Notes under the pieces: model-generated
The model's input: the letters and a program-made list of their open reading frames with translations, nothing else
What the model was told of the DNA's origin: nothing
Database searches by the model: none
Program-made: the position numbers and the translations under genes
Assembly: GCF_014197035.1 (NCBI RefSeq)
Contig: NZ_JACIEU010000014.1
Span: 1-64,000, forward strand
DNA from: Sphingobium scionense
GTDB taxonomy: Bacteria > Pseudomonadota > Alphaproteobacteria > Sphingomonadales > Sphingomonadaceae
Direction of reading: 5' to 3'
DNA: 64,000 bases
Shown here: positions 39,881 to 47,929 of the stretch, piece by piece
Layout of the letters: each line of letters begins with the position of its first letter
Position numbering within the stretch: the stretch's first letter is position 1

Positions 39881-41641
39881 GTGAGCGAAGACAGCGAGTT
39901 CCGCGTCCGGCCGGGCAAGGCCAAGCGCAGCAAGGCGCAGGGCCGCAACGCGCGCGGCCTGGTCGCCGAGGTGCTGCGCGTTGCCGCGATCCACAGCGGC
40001 GGCCGGCGCGGCGGCGCCATCGGCGCGCGCCGGGGTGCACAATCGACCTTCGGGCGGGGACGCACCGCGTTCGCCCGCAGCCGCGTGTTCGGCTCGGGCC
40101 GGCGCGTCATGGTCAAGATGCTGCCCGTGACCACCCGCAGCCGGGGCGCCCGGCGCTCGGCGCCACTGTCCGCACACGTCGCCTATCTGAAGCGCGAAGG
40201 CGTCACCCGCGACGGCTCGCCGACCCGCATGTTCGACGCGGCTGGCGACAACGCCGACGATCGCGGTTTCGCCGAACGGTGCAAGGATGACCGGCATCAT
40301 TTCCGGGTCATCGTGTCGCCCGAGGACGCCGCCGAGCTGACCGACCTGCGCGAATACATGCGCGACCTCATGCGGCAGATGGAGGTGGACCTTGGGACGC
40401 GGCTCGATTGGGTCGCGGTCGATCACTGGAACACCGACAACCCGCACGTCCATCTGCTCGTGCGCGGCGTTACCGATCAGGGCGCCGATCTCGTCATCTC
40501 CCGCGACTACATCAGCCACAATCTCCGTTCGCGCGCGCAAGATCTGGCCTTCGCCGAGCTTGGGCCGAAGCCCGAACATGAGGTGCAGCGCGCGCTCGAC
40601 CGTGAGGTGACGGCGGAACGCTGGACCCGGCTCGATACCGAGATCCAGCGTTCCGCCGACGAGCTGGGCGTGATCGACCTACGCCCCGAGCGCTCCGGCC
40701 CGGACGATCCGCCGCGCCGCCGGCTGATGATCGGCCGCTTGCAGCATCTGGAGACGATGGGGCTCGCGGCCGAGGGCGAGTCCGGACAGTGGGCGGTGGC
40801 GGAGGGCGCGCAAGCCAAGCTGCGCGAGCTGGCCGCACGCGGCGATATCATCCGCACGATCGGCACGGCGCTCAAAGACCACGGGCAGGACCGGCCGCTC
40901 GACAGCTACGCCGTTGTCAGCGGCCCGCCCGAGAAACCGATCGCCGGCCGGCTGATCGACAAAGGCTTGCACGACGAGCTGACCGGCACCGCCTATGCCG
41001 TGATCGACGGCACGGACGGGCGCACCCACCATGTTCGGCTGCCCGGCATCGAGGCGCTGGAACACAGCCCCAAGCTTGGCGGCATCGTCGAGCTGCGCGG
41101 CGTCGGCCGGCCCGGCGAGGAAAAGCCGACGCTGGTGCTCGCCACGCGGTCGGACATAGACCTTGCCGCGCAGGTGAAAGCGCCCGGCGCGACCTGGCTT
41201 GACCATCGCCTGATCGAGCGTGGCGCCAGCGTTGCGGACGGCGGGTTCGGCGCCGAGGTGCGCCGCGCGATGGACGCGCGCACCGACCATCTTGTCCGCG
41301 AAGGGCTGGCGCGCCGCTTCGGCGAGCGGACGGTGTTCGAGCGCGGGATGCTCGACACGCTCCGCAAGCGCGAGCTGGACGCGGTTGGGGCGAAGATCGC
41401 GGGGGAGACCGGTCTTGCCTATCGCCTTGCTGCGTCCGGCGAGAAGATCGCCGGCGTCGTGCGCCAACGCCTCGCGCTCGCATCAGGCCGCTTCGCCATG
41501 ATCGACGACGGGCTCGGCTTCCGGCTCGTGCCGTGGGCGAGCACCCTTGAACAGCAGCTCGGCCGTCAGGTGTCCGGCATCGTCCGCGCTGGCGGCGGCA
41601 TCGACTGGACGCTCGGCCGCAAGCGCGGCCTTGGCCTCTAA
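39881..41641 (+). CDS. DUF3363/VirD2-type relaxase
   Basis: A 586-residue protein that should nick oriT and lead the strand into the recipient. After a basic N-terminus (FRVRPGKAKRSKAQGRNARG) comes the relaxase region: HVAYLKREGVTRDG, HHFRVIVSPEDAAEL, LGTRLDWVAVDHWNTDNPHVHLLVRG with the metal-binding His triad (HW, HVH). DUF3363 occupies the C-terminal half (RLMIGRLQHLETMGLA, ...WLDHRLIERG). The start is the GTG at 39881, since homologues begin at this SEDSEFRVRPG; the frame upstream is noncoding. Confidence 0.9.
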   Translation: MSEDSEFRVRPGKAKRSKAQGRNARGLVAEVLRVAAIHSGGRRGGAIGARRGAQSTFGRGRTAFARSRVFGSGRRVMVKMLPVTTRSRGARRSAPLSAHVAYLKREGVTRDGSPTRMFDAAGDNADDRGFAERCKDDRHHFRVIVSPEDAAELTDLREYMRDLMRQMEVDLGTRLDWVAVDHWNTDNPHVHLLVRGVTDQGADLVISRDYISHNLRSRAQDLAFAELGPKPEHEVQRALDREVTAERWTRLDTEIQRSADELGVIDLRPERSGPDDPPRRRLMIGRLQHLETMGLAAEGESGQWAVAEGAQAKLRELAARGDIIRTIGTALKDHGQDRPLDSYAVVSGPPEKPIAGRLIDKGLHDELTGTAYAVIDGTDGRTHHVRLPGIEALEHSPKLGGIVELRGVGRPGEEKPTLVLATRSDIDLAAQVKAPGATWLDHRLIERGASVADGGFGAEVRRAMDARTDHLVREGLARRFGERTVFERGMLDTLRKRELDAVGAKIAGETGLAYRLAASGEKIAGVVRQRLALASGRFAMIDDGLGFRLVPWASTLEQQLGRQVSGIVRAGGGIDWTLGRKRGLGL

Positions 41642-41655
41642 CCACAGGAGAATTT

Positions 41656-43629
41656 ATGTCCGCGACCAAGATCCTCTGGGGCCAGGTCATCACCGTGTTC
41701 CTGATCGTGCTCGCCGCGGTCTGGGGTGCGACCCAATGGACTGCCGCGGCGCTCGCTTATCAGCCGGAATTGGGGCCGCCTTGGTTCGTGCTCGGCGAGT
41801 GGCCCGTCTATCCGCCGCCCGCCTTCTTCTGGTGGTGGTTCTCGTTCGACGCCTATGCGCCCGACATCTTCAAGACCGGGGCGTTCATCGCCGCATCGGG
41901 CGGGTTCGTGTCGATCGCCGTCGCTATCGGTATGTCGGTCTGGCGCGCGCGTGAATTGAAAAACGCAGAGACCTACGGGTCTGCGCGCTGGGCGACGGAG
42001 CGCGAGGTTCGCAGCGCCGGGCTGCTCGGGCCGAACGGCGTGGTGCTCGGCAAGCTCGCCCGCGACTATCTCCGCCACGACGGCCCCGAGCATGTGCTGT
42101 GTTTCGCGCCGACCCGCAGCGGCAAGGGCGTCGGGTTGGTCGTGCCGTCGCTCCTCACCTGGCCGGCCTCGGCGATCGTCCATGACATCAAGGGCGAGAA
42201 CTGGACGCTGACGGCGGGCTTCCGGGCGCGGCACGGCCGCGTGCTGTTGTTCGATCCGACCAACGCCGCATCGGCCGCCTACAATCCGCTACTGGAGGTG
42301 CGCCGAGGCCAGTGGGAAGTGCGCGACGTGCAGAATGCGGCGGATGTGCTGGTCGACCCCGAAGGCAGTCTCGAGCGCCGCAATCACTGGGAAAAAACCT
42401 CGCACTCGCTGCTGGTCGGCGCCATCCTCCACGTCCTCTATGCGGAGACTGACAAGACCTTGGCCGGCGTTGCGGGATTTCTGTCCGATCCGGCGCGCAC
42501 GATCGAGCAGACACTCGCGGCGATGATGGCGACGCCGCACCTGGGCGAAGCCGGCGCGCATCCCGTCGTCGCCTCGGCCGCGCGGGAGCTGCTGAACAAG
42601 TCAGACAACGAGCGGTCGGGCGTGCTCAGCACGGCCATGTCGTTCCTCGGCCTCTACCGCGATCCCGTCGTCGCCCACGTCACGCGGGCCTGCCAATGGC
42701 GCATATCGGATCTGGTCGAGGGCGATCGCCCGGCGACGCTCTATCTGGTCGTGCCGCCCAGCGACATCTCGCGCACCAAGCCGCTGATCCGTCTCATTCT
42801 CAACCAGATCGGGCGCCGGCTGACCGAGGAGCTGACCCCGAAGGGCAACCGCCATCGCGTGTTGCTGATGCTAGACGAGTTTCCCGCGCTCGGCCGACTC
42901 GACTTCTTCGAGTCCGCCCTGGCGTTCATGGCGGGCTACGGGCTCAAGGCGTTCCTGATCGCGCAGTCGCTCAATCAGATCGAGAAGGCTTACGGCCCCA
43001 ACAACGCGATCCTCGACAACTGCCATGTCCGCGTGAGCTTCGCCACCAACGACGAGCGCACCGCCAAGCGCGTGTCGGACGCGCTCGGCACCGCCACCGA
43101 GATGCGGGCGATGAAGAATTATGCTGGGCATCGTCTCTCGCCCTGGCTCGGGCATTTGATGGTGTCGCGGTCAGAGACCGCCCGCCAGCTCCTCACCCCC
43201 GGCGAAGTGATGCAGCTCCCGCCCGACGACGAGATCGTCATGGTGGCGGGCGTCCATCCGATCCGCGCGAAGAAGGCGCGCTATTTTCAGGACCGGCGCC
43301 TGTCCGAGCGGATCATGCAGGCGCCAGCGTCCCCGGCCGCTGCGATCCGTCCTGACGATTGGACCGGGAGGCAGGTCGTCGCCGATCCGAAGCAGGTCGC
43401 ACGGATCATCCGCGACGCCGAGGACGCCGCCAATGGCGGGCTGCGCCGTGAACCGGAGCTGCCCGAGCATGTCGCCATCGTGCCGGAAACCCCGGCGCCT
43501 GCGGCGCAGGAGTTTTCGATCGTCGACGACGAGCAGGACGACGCGGCCCGGCAGGCGGCCGTGCGTCGCCGGATGCAGGGCATTGCGCGTCAGGCGTCGC
43601 TCGATCCGGGCGACGGCATCGAATTGTAG
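41656..43629 (+). CDS. traG: TraG/VirD4-type coupling protein
   Basis: A 657-residue ATPase linking the relaxase-DNA complex to the Trb channel. Two N-terminal membrane helices (ITVFLIVLAAVWGATQW, TGAFIAASGGFVSIAVAIG) precede the Walker A loop FAPTRSGKGVGLVVPSLL, ADIVHDIKGENW-like strand, and the Walker B region HRVLLMLDEFPALGRLDFFE. SLNQIEKAYGPNNAILDNCHVRVSFATNDERT and VMQLPPDDEIVMVAGVHPIRAKK are typical of TraG. ATG 41656 follows CAGGAG; the gene is 14 bases behind the relaxase. Confidence 0.96.
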   Translation: MSATKILWGQVITVFLIVLAAVWGATQWTAAALAYQPELGPPWFVLGEWPVYPPPAFFWWWFSFDAYAPDIFKTGAFIAASGGFVSIAVAIGMSVWRARELKNAETYGSARWATEREVRSAGLLGPNGVVLGKLARDYLRHDGPEHVLCFAPTRSGKGVGLVVPSLLTWPASAIVHDIKGENWTLTAGFRARHGRVLLFDPTNAASAAYNPLLEVRRGQWEVRDVQNAADVLVDPEGSLERRNHWEKTSHSLLVGAILHVLYAETDKTLAGVAGFLSDPARTIEQTLAAMMATPHLGEAGAHPVVASAARELLNKSDNERSGVLSTAMSFLGLYRDPVVAHVTRACQWRISDLVEGDRPATLYLVVPPSDISRTKPLIRLILNQIGRRLTEELTPKGNRHRVLLMLDEFPALGRLDFFESALAFMAGYGLKAFLIAQSLNQIEKAYGPNNAILDNCHVRVSFATNDERTAKRVSDALGTATEMRAMKNYAGHRLSPWLGHLMVSRSETARQLLTPGEVMQLPPDDEIVMVAGVHPIRAKKARYFQDRRLSERIMQAPASPAAAIRPDDWTGRQVVADPKQVARIIRDAEDAANGGLRREPELPEHVAIVPETPAPAAQEFSIVDDEQDDAARQAAVRRRMQGIARQASLDPGDGIEL

Positions 43630-43638
43630 GAGGCTGCC

Positions 43639-44067
43639 ATGCGTACCCGGCTCAACGTCTACTTCCCGCCTGCGCTCGCCAAGCAGGTCGACGAGCTGGC
43701 TATCAGGCGGCGCATCTCGCGCTCGGCGATCGTGGAGGCGGCAGTGGCGTCCTACCTATCGCCGGATGGCGCCGATCGGATGGAGGCTGCGTTCGCGCGG
43801 CGGCTCGACCGCTTGTCGCGTCAAGTCCAGCGGCTGGAGCGTAACACCGGGCTGACGACCGAAGCGCTCACATTGTTCGTCCGTTTCTGGCTGTCCGTGA
43901 CACCGCAACTGCCCGACGACGAGCAGGCCGCAGCTCAGGTGAAGGGCCGCAAGCGCTATGAAGGCTTCGTCGAAACGCTCGGCCGGCGTTACGCGAGCGG
44001 CAAGAGTCTGATGAATGAAATCCCGGAGGATGTTTGGCTGAAGCACCCCGGCGAGCCACAGCGATAA
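43639..44067 (+). CDS. CopG-type ribbon-helix-helix protein
   Basis: A 142-residue protein beginning with a ribbon-helix-helix DNA-binding motif (TRLNVYFPPALAKQVDELAIRRRISRSAIVEAAVASYL), followed by a helical part (FARRLDRLSRQVQRLERNTGLTTEALTLFVRFWLSVTP). In related ICEs this gene stands between traG and trbB and may regulate the trb operon or aid the relaxosome. Here it is separated from trbB by a 2.2-kb insertion. Confidence 0.88.
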   Translation: MRTRLNVYFPPALAKQVDELAIRRRISRSAIVEAAVASYLSPDGADRMEAAFARRLDRLSRQVQRLERNTGLTTEALTLFVRFWLSVTPQLPDDEQAAAQVKGRKRYEGFVETLGRRYASGKSLMNEIPEDVWLKHPGEPQR

Positions 44068-44143
44068 TTGGATTGTAATAAGCAAAAGCCGCGACGATGC
44101 ATTCGCGCCAACTCGACCTGAGAGCCGATAACGCGCCGCCCCA

Positions 44144-44193
44144 GGTTGACGACGTCAACCTTCGTCTATATTTGGTTGACGAGATCAACCAAA
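44144..44193. promoter_or_regulatory. Two tandem palindromic operators before the SDR-TetR pair
   Basis: Two sites share the form GGTTGA-N5-TCAACC: 44144-44160, and 44174-44190, the latter extended to 9-bp arms (44171-44193). Their centres are 30 bases apart, about three helix turns. The second ends 11 bases before the SDR start. They probably overlap the promoter (TTGAC-type -35 within site 1, TATATT near 44167) and bind the TetR product. Confidence 0.8.
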
Positions 44194-44203
44194 AGGTCCG
44201 TAC

Positions 44204-45163
44204 ATGTCGACAATTTTGATCACTGGCGGGCATAGCGGCATCGGTTTCGAATGCGTCAAGCGGCTGGCGACACAGGGTATCGATCTGGTTCTGGCAGGCC
44301 GGAACCCTGCGAAGCTTGAAGCGGCTGCATCGTCGATCCGCTCGGGCGCGGGCGTGAAGGTGGCCGCCGTCGAGTTGGACGTCTCGTCGCTGGGCTCGGT
44401 CCGCACAGCAGCCGCGCAATGCCGCCAGATGATGGAAAGAGGCGCGATCAGTCGGCTTCAGGCAATTCTGTGCAATGCCGGAGCGACATTCCGCGGCGAC
44501 CCCACCTACACCGGGGACGCCTATGAGCTGACCTTCGCCACCAATTATCTCGGCCATTTCCTGCTGATCCAGTTGCTGCTCGATAGCCTCAAAGAGGATG
44601 GTCGCGTGGTATTCACCGCCAGCGGGACGCACGATCCCGATACGGCCGACGGCAAGTTCATCGGCCGCGCGGTAAGGCCGGACGCATTCGCTTTGGCGAA
44701 GACGGGACTGGACGGAAATAAACCGCTCTCCGGAGGCACGCGCTATACAACTTCTAAGCTCTGCACCGTGCTGCATGCCTACGAGCTCCACCGGCGGCTG
44801 AGGGCTGCGGGTCTCGGTATCTCCTCCATCGCCTACGATCCGGGCGCCATTGCGGAAACCGGGTTGCTGAGGGACCTGCCGGGACCGGCGCGGGCAATGA
44901 TCGGATCGCCGCCTGTCCGTTGGCTGATGCGGCGGATGGGTCTAGCCCTCGGCGATCTGGTCCAGTCCGGCCATGCGCTTGCCGGTCTCGCTACCGCGAA
45001 GAATGTCGGGTCAGGGCGCTATTATCAGTGGAAGGACGGCGTCCTTGGCGAGAGACGTTCGGCCGCGATGTCATACGACGAGGAACTGGCTCAGGCGCTC
45101 TGGCGCGATTCGAAAAAGCTGGTGGGGGTCGGCTCGGACGAAGAGCCCGAGCGCCTGAAATGA
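44204..45163 (+). CDS. Short-chain dehydrogenase/reductase
   Basis: A 319-residue SDR. The cofactor motif TGGHSGIG is at residues 7-14, LCNAG replaces the usual NNAG, the Ser is in VVFTASGTHDP and the Tyr-x-x-x-Lys in YTTSKLC. It resembles protochlorophyllide-reductase/retinol-dehydrogenase-like SDRs, which use NADP(H). The substrate is unknown. Its stop overlaps the TetR start (ATGA), so the pair forms one transcript controlled by the two palindromes upstream. The pair is cargo inside the transfer module. Confidence 0.87.
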   Translation: MSTILITGGHSGIGFECVKRLATQGIDLVLAGRNPAKLEAAASSIRSGAGVKVAAVELDVSSLGSVRTAAAQCRQMMERGAISRLQAILCNAGATFRGDPTYTGDAYELTFATNYLGHFLLIQLLLDSLKEDGRVVFTASGTHDPDTADGKFIGRAVRPDAFALAKTGLDGNKPLSGGTRYTTSKLCTVLHAYELHRRLRAAGLGISSIAYDPGAIAETGLLRDLPGPARAMIGSPPVRWLMRRMGLALGDLVQSGHALAGLATAKNVGSGRYYQWKDGVLGERRSAAMSYDEELAQALWRDSKKLVGVGSDEEPERLK

Positions 45164-45723
45164 GCACCCGTAACACGCTCATTCAGGCCGCGGCGAACCT
45201 GCTGGATGAGGGCGGCGAACAGGCCGTCACCCTGCGGGCCGTCGGTCATGCGGCCGGGGTTTCGCACAATGCCCCCTACAAGCATTTCACGAACCGGGAT
45301 GCCCTGCTGGCCGCCGTCGCTGCCGCTGACCTTGAGACGCTTACGACCAACTTCGCCGACATACGCGGGTCGGAGCAGGCGCCCAAGGTCAAACTGCTGA
45401 CCGCCATCGGCGCCCTGATTGCGTTCAGTCGCCTGCGGCCGTCGCGGTATCGACTGGTTTTCGGCGCACCGACGCTTGCCCAGAAAAATCCTGATCTGCA
45501 GGCGTGCAGCTCGGCCTGTCTCGCTGAGATCATGGCACTGGTCGATGAATGCAAATGCGCGAAAGCTCTGCCCAATGCGCCGACAAAGAGCCTCGCCAGC
45601 CTGCTGCTAGCCGCCATGCACGGCCTCGTTCTTCTGGAAGCCCAGGGCCAGCTTCACGCTGAAAAGGGATTGCCGACCATCGAGGAGAACATGGCGCTGC
45701 TGGTCAGCCTATTCTCGCGGTGA
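45160..45723 (+). CDS. TetR-family repressor
   Basis: A 187-residue regulator. The N-terminal helix-turn-helix is STRNTLIQAAANLLDEGGEQAVTLRAVGHAAGVSHNAPYKHFTNRDALLAAVA, with the TetR-typical YKHF. The C-terminal domain is helical (IAFSRLRPSRYRLVFGAP, SLASLLLAAMHGLVLLEAQGQL) and would bind a hydrophobic ligand. It is co-transcribed with the SDR and is the natural binder of the GGTTGA-N5-TCAACC sites, giving ligand-controlled autoregulation. Confidence 0.92.
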   Translation: MSTRNTLIQAAANLLDEGGEQAVTLRAVGHAAGVSHNAPYKHFTNRDALLAAVAAADLETLTTNFADIRGSEQAPKVKLLTAIGALIAFSRLRPSRYRLVFGAPTLAQKNPDLQACSSACLAEIMALVDECKCAKALPNAPTKSLASLLLAAMHGLVLLEAQGQLHAEKGLPTIEENMALLVSLFSR

Positions 45724-46332
45724 GACTGGCGAGGTTTTACCTGAGAAGCCCTGCCTAGGCCATTCTGAAGCGTTTCGGACGGGCAGTTTGCAATGCATGA
45801 ATGCCCTGGAGACTTGCACGGTCGTGGACCTGCGAAGGCGGCGTTGCGCCGATAGAATATCTGCTCGGTTGGCACATCGCGCAGGCGAAGAATTTGCCAC
45901 GTCAAGGAGGAAGCGGGATCGCTCGGGCTGTCGTGCGCATCGGTTGCCGTTCAGCCAGCACGTTCCGCGTCGCCTTCTTCCCAATGTAAGATCGTGTCCG
46001 ACGCATTAGACCTGATCAGGTTGCTGAGCGAAGTTGCCCGCCGGACGATGGCAGCGATCGCCTGCGATTGGAATTCTTCCAGTAATTCGCGAATTCTCGC
46101 GTAGCGAATCAAGAGATTTTCTACCGATGCTCGCCGGATTCCCTTACCCAAGACCCCGTAACCCAGACCGAAAGCCTAGCGATTACCGTCGGCATTAACC
46201 GCAGCCTGTAAGTATAAGCCGCCGACTCTACTACACCTTCGACTATCTGTTGCACCGGCCGGATTTCTGGCTCTCTTGATGTGCTCCTGACGCCGGGCGG
46301 CGGTTCGCCCGGCCCAATCCAGGGGCCGATCC
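45724..46332. other. Gene-poor right flank of the SDR-TetR insertion
   Basis: Apart from the AraC remnant (45834-45989) no gene is supported. Short open frames on both strands lack ribosome sites. The last 60 bases before trbB probably belong to the original copG-trbB junction. Confidence 0.5.
45834..45989 (+). pseudogene. AraC-family regulator remnant (C-terminal helix-turn-helix)
   Basis: The frame reads APIEYLLGWHIAQAKNL, then GIARAVVRIGCRSASTFRVAF, and stops at 45987-45989. It matches the second helix-turn-helix of AraC proteins ('P.EYLL.WR.A.AK.LLR....I..VA.R.GY.SASTFS.AF'). The key Val-Ala and Gly-Tyr positions have decayed, and neither the sensor domain nor the C-terminal end remains. 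It is a decayed fragment. Confidence 0.72.
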
Positions 46333-47319
46333 TTGACCGTTCAACCGATCCGATCCGAGGCGAAGTCACGCGGCGCGCGGATGCTGCGCACCGCGCTCGG
46401 GCCGTCGATCGCTACCTGGCTCGACGACCCAGCCGTCATCGAAGTCATGCTCAACCCGGACGGCCGGTTGTGGGTCGATCGGCTCGGAGAAGGCATCAGC
46501 GACACCGGCGAGCTGCTGAGCGCGGCCGACGGCGAACGCATCGTCCGCTTGGTCGCGCACCATGTCGGCGTCGAGGTTCACGCCCGATCCCCGCGCGTTT
46601 CGGCCGAGCTGCCGGAAGGAGGCGAGCGGTTCGAGGGGCTCTTGCCCCCGGTAGTGGCCGCGCCTGCCTTCGCGATTCGCAAACCTGCCGTCGCGGTATT
46701 CATGCTCGACGATTATGCGGCGGCCGGCATCATGTCGGCAGCTCACGCTGAGGCGCTGCGGCACGGTGTCGAAACCCGCGCCAACATACTCGTCGCGGGT
46801 GGGACCGGCAGCGGCAAGACCACGCTGGTCAATGCGCTGTTGGCCGAAGTCGCCAAGACCACCGACCGCATCGTCCTGATCGAAGACACGCGCGAGCTGC
46901 AATGCGCCGCGCCCAACCTCGTCGCCATGCGGACCAAGGACGGCGTCGTCTCGCTGTCCGATCTCGTCCGGTCCTCTCTGCGGCTGCGCCCGGATCGCAT
47001 CCCCATCGGCGAGGTGCGCGGCGCGGAGGCGCTCGATCTCCTCAAAGCCTGGGGCACCGGCCACCCCGGCGGCATCGGCACGATCCATGCCGGCACGGCG
47101 CTCGGCGCACTGCGCCGCATGGAGCAGCTCATTCAGGAGGCCGTCATCACGGTCCCCCGCGCTCTGCTGGCCGAGACCATCGACCTCATCGCCGTGCTGG
47201 TCCGCGACGGACACGGCCGCCGCCTCGCCGAGCTGGCCCGTGTCGAAGGGCTCGACCCCTCGACCGGCGACTACCGCCTCATCCCGCTTTCCCAATCCCA
47301 GCCAGGAGACCTGCCATGA
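46333..47319 (+). CDS. trbB: TrbB, secretion ATPase of the mating apparatus
   Basis: A 328-residue VirB11-type hexameric ATPase at the base of the type IV secretion channel. Walker A is [16 protein letters not shown] (about residue 157), the Asp box [11 protein letters not shown], Walker B region [25 protein letters not shown] and the His box [15 protein letters not shown] follow. The start is a TTG at 46333; there is no ATG before the conserved MLRTALG. It begins the trb operon. Confidence 0.96.
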   Translation: MTVQPIRSEAKSRGARMLRTALGPSIATWLDDPAVIEVMLNPDGRLWVDRLGEGISDTGELLSAADGERIVRLVAHHVGVEVHARSPRVSAELPEGGERFEGLLPPVVAAPAFAIRKPAVAVFMLDDYAAAGIMSAAHAEALRHGVETRANILVAGGTGSGKTTLVNALLAEVAKTTDRIVLIEDTRELQCAAPNLVAMRTKDGVVSLSDLVRSSLRLRPDRIPIGEVRGAEALDLLKAWGTGHPGGIGTIHAGTALGALRRMEQLIQEAVITVPRALLAETIDLIAVLVRDGHGRRLAELARVEGLDPSTGDYRLIPLSQSQPGDLP

Positions 47320-47651
47320 TCCATGCCCTTCGGCGTGGCGCACGCCGCGCCATGCTCGCCGCCACCGCCAGCGTCGTCGCGCTGACCTTCGCCGTTCCGG
47401 CTCATGCGGGCGGATCGTCGATGCCGTGGGAAGCCCCGCTCCAGTCGATCCTCGAAAGTATCGAGGGGCCGGTGGCGAAGATCGTCGCGGTCATCATCAT
47501 CATCGTGACTGGCCTGACGCTGGCGTTCGGAGACACATCGGGCGGCTCGCGCCGGCTGATCCAGATCGTGTTCGGCCTGTCGATCGCCTTCGCGGCCAGC
47601 TCCTTCTTCCTGAGCTTCTTCAGCTTCGGCGGCGGAGCGCTGATCGCATGA
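47316..47651 (+). CDS. trbC: TrbC, pilin precursor
   Basis: A 111-residue exported protein, the VirB2-type pilin. A signal peptide ([31 protein letters not shown]) is followed by a short loop (SSMPWEAPLQSILESIEGP) and two hydrophobic helices (VAKIVAVIIIIVTGLTLAFG, IQIVFGLSIAFAASSFFLSFF). The TraF-like peptidase upstream would process it. Overlaps trbB by four bases. Confidence 0.93.
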   Translation: MIHALRRGARRAMLAATASVVALTFAVPAHAGGSSMPWEAPLQSILESIEGPVAKIVAVIIIIVTGLTLAFGDTSGGSRRLIQIVFGLSIAFAASSFFLSFFSFGGGALIA

Positions 47652-47929
47652 ACGGGGCGGCCGATCATGGCGAACCGATCGCGGGCTATTTCGCCCCGGT
47701 CCATCGGGCGCTGACCGAGCAGATATTGCTCGGCGGCGCTCCGCGCTCGCTCGCTATCGTGAACGGCACGCTGGCCGGTGCGATCGGCCTCGGCCTGCGC
47801 CTCTGGATCGCTGGCCTCGTCATCTGGGCGATCGGCCATGCCCTGTCAGTCTGGGCGGCGCGCCGTGACCCGCAATTCGTGGACGTGGCCCGCCGCCACC
47901 TCCGCTACCCGAGCTGGATGCAGCCATGA
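47648..47929 (+). CDS. trbD: TrbD, VirB3-like channel protein
   Basis: A 93-residue inner-membrane protein with PVHRALTEQILLGGAPRSLAIVNG at the N-terminus, one or two membrane helices (GAIGLGLRLWIAGLVIWAIGHAL) and a basic tail. VirB3-like proteins work with the VirB4-type ATPase (TrbE) in pilus assembly. Four-base overlaps with trbC and trbE. Confidence 0.93.
   Translation: MNGAADHGEPIAGYFAPVHRALTEQILLGGAPRSLAIVNGTLAGAIGLGLRLWIAGLVIWAIGHALSVWAARRDPQFVDVARRHLRYPSWMQP

Noticed and set aside
45951..46151. A 66-codon minus-strand frame right of the AraC remnant
   Set aside because: Its end is antisense to the AraC fragment and no ribosome site is seen. The first part could be another remnant, but I cannot support a family.
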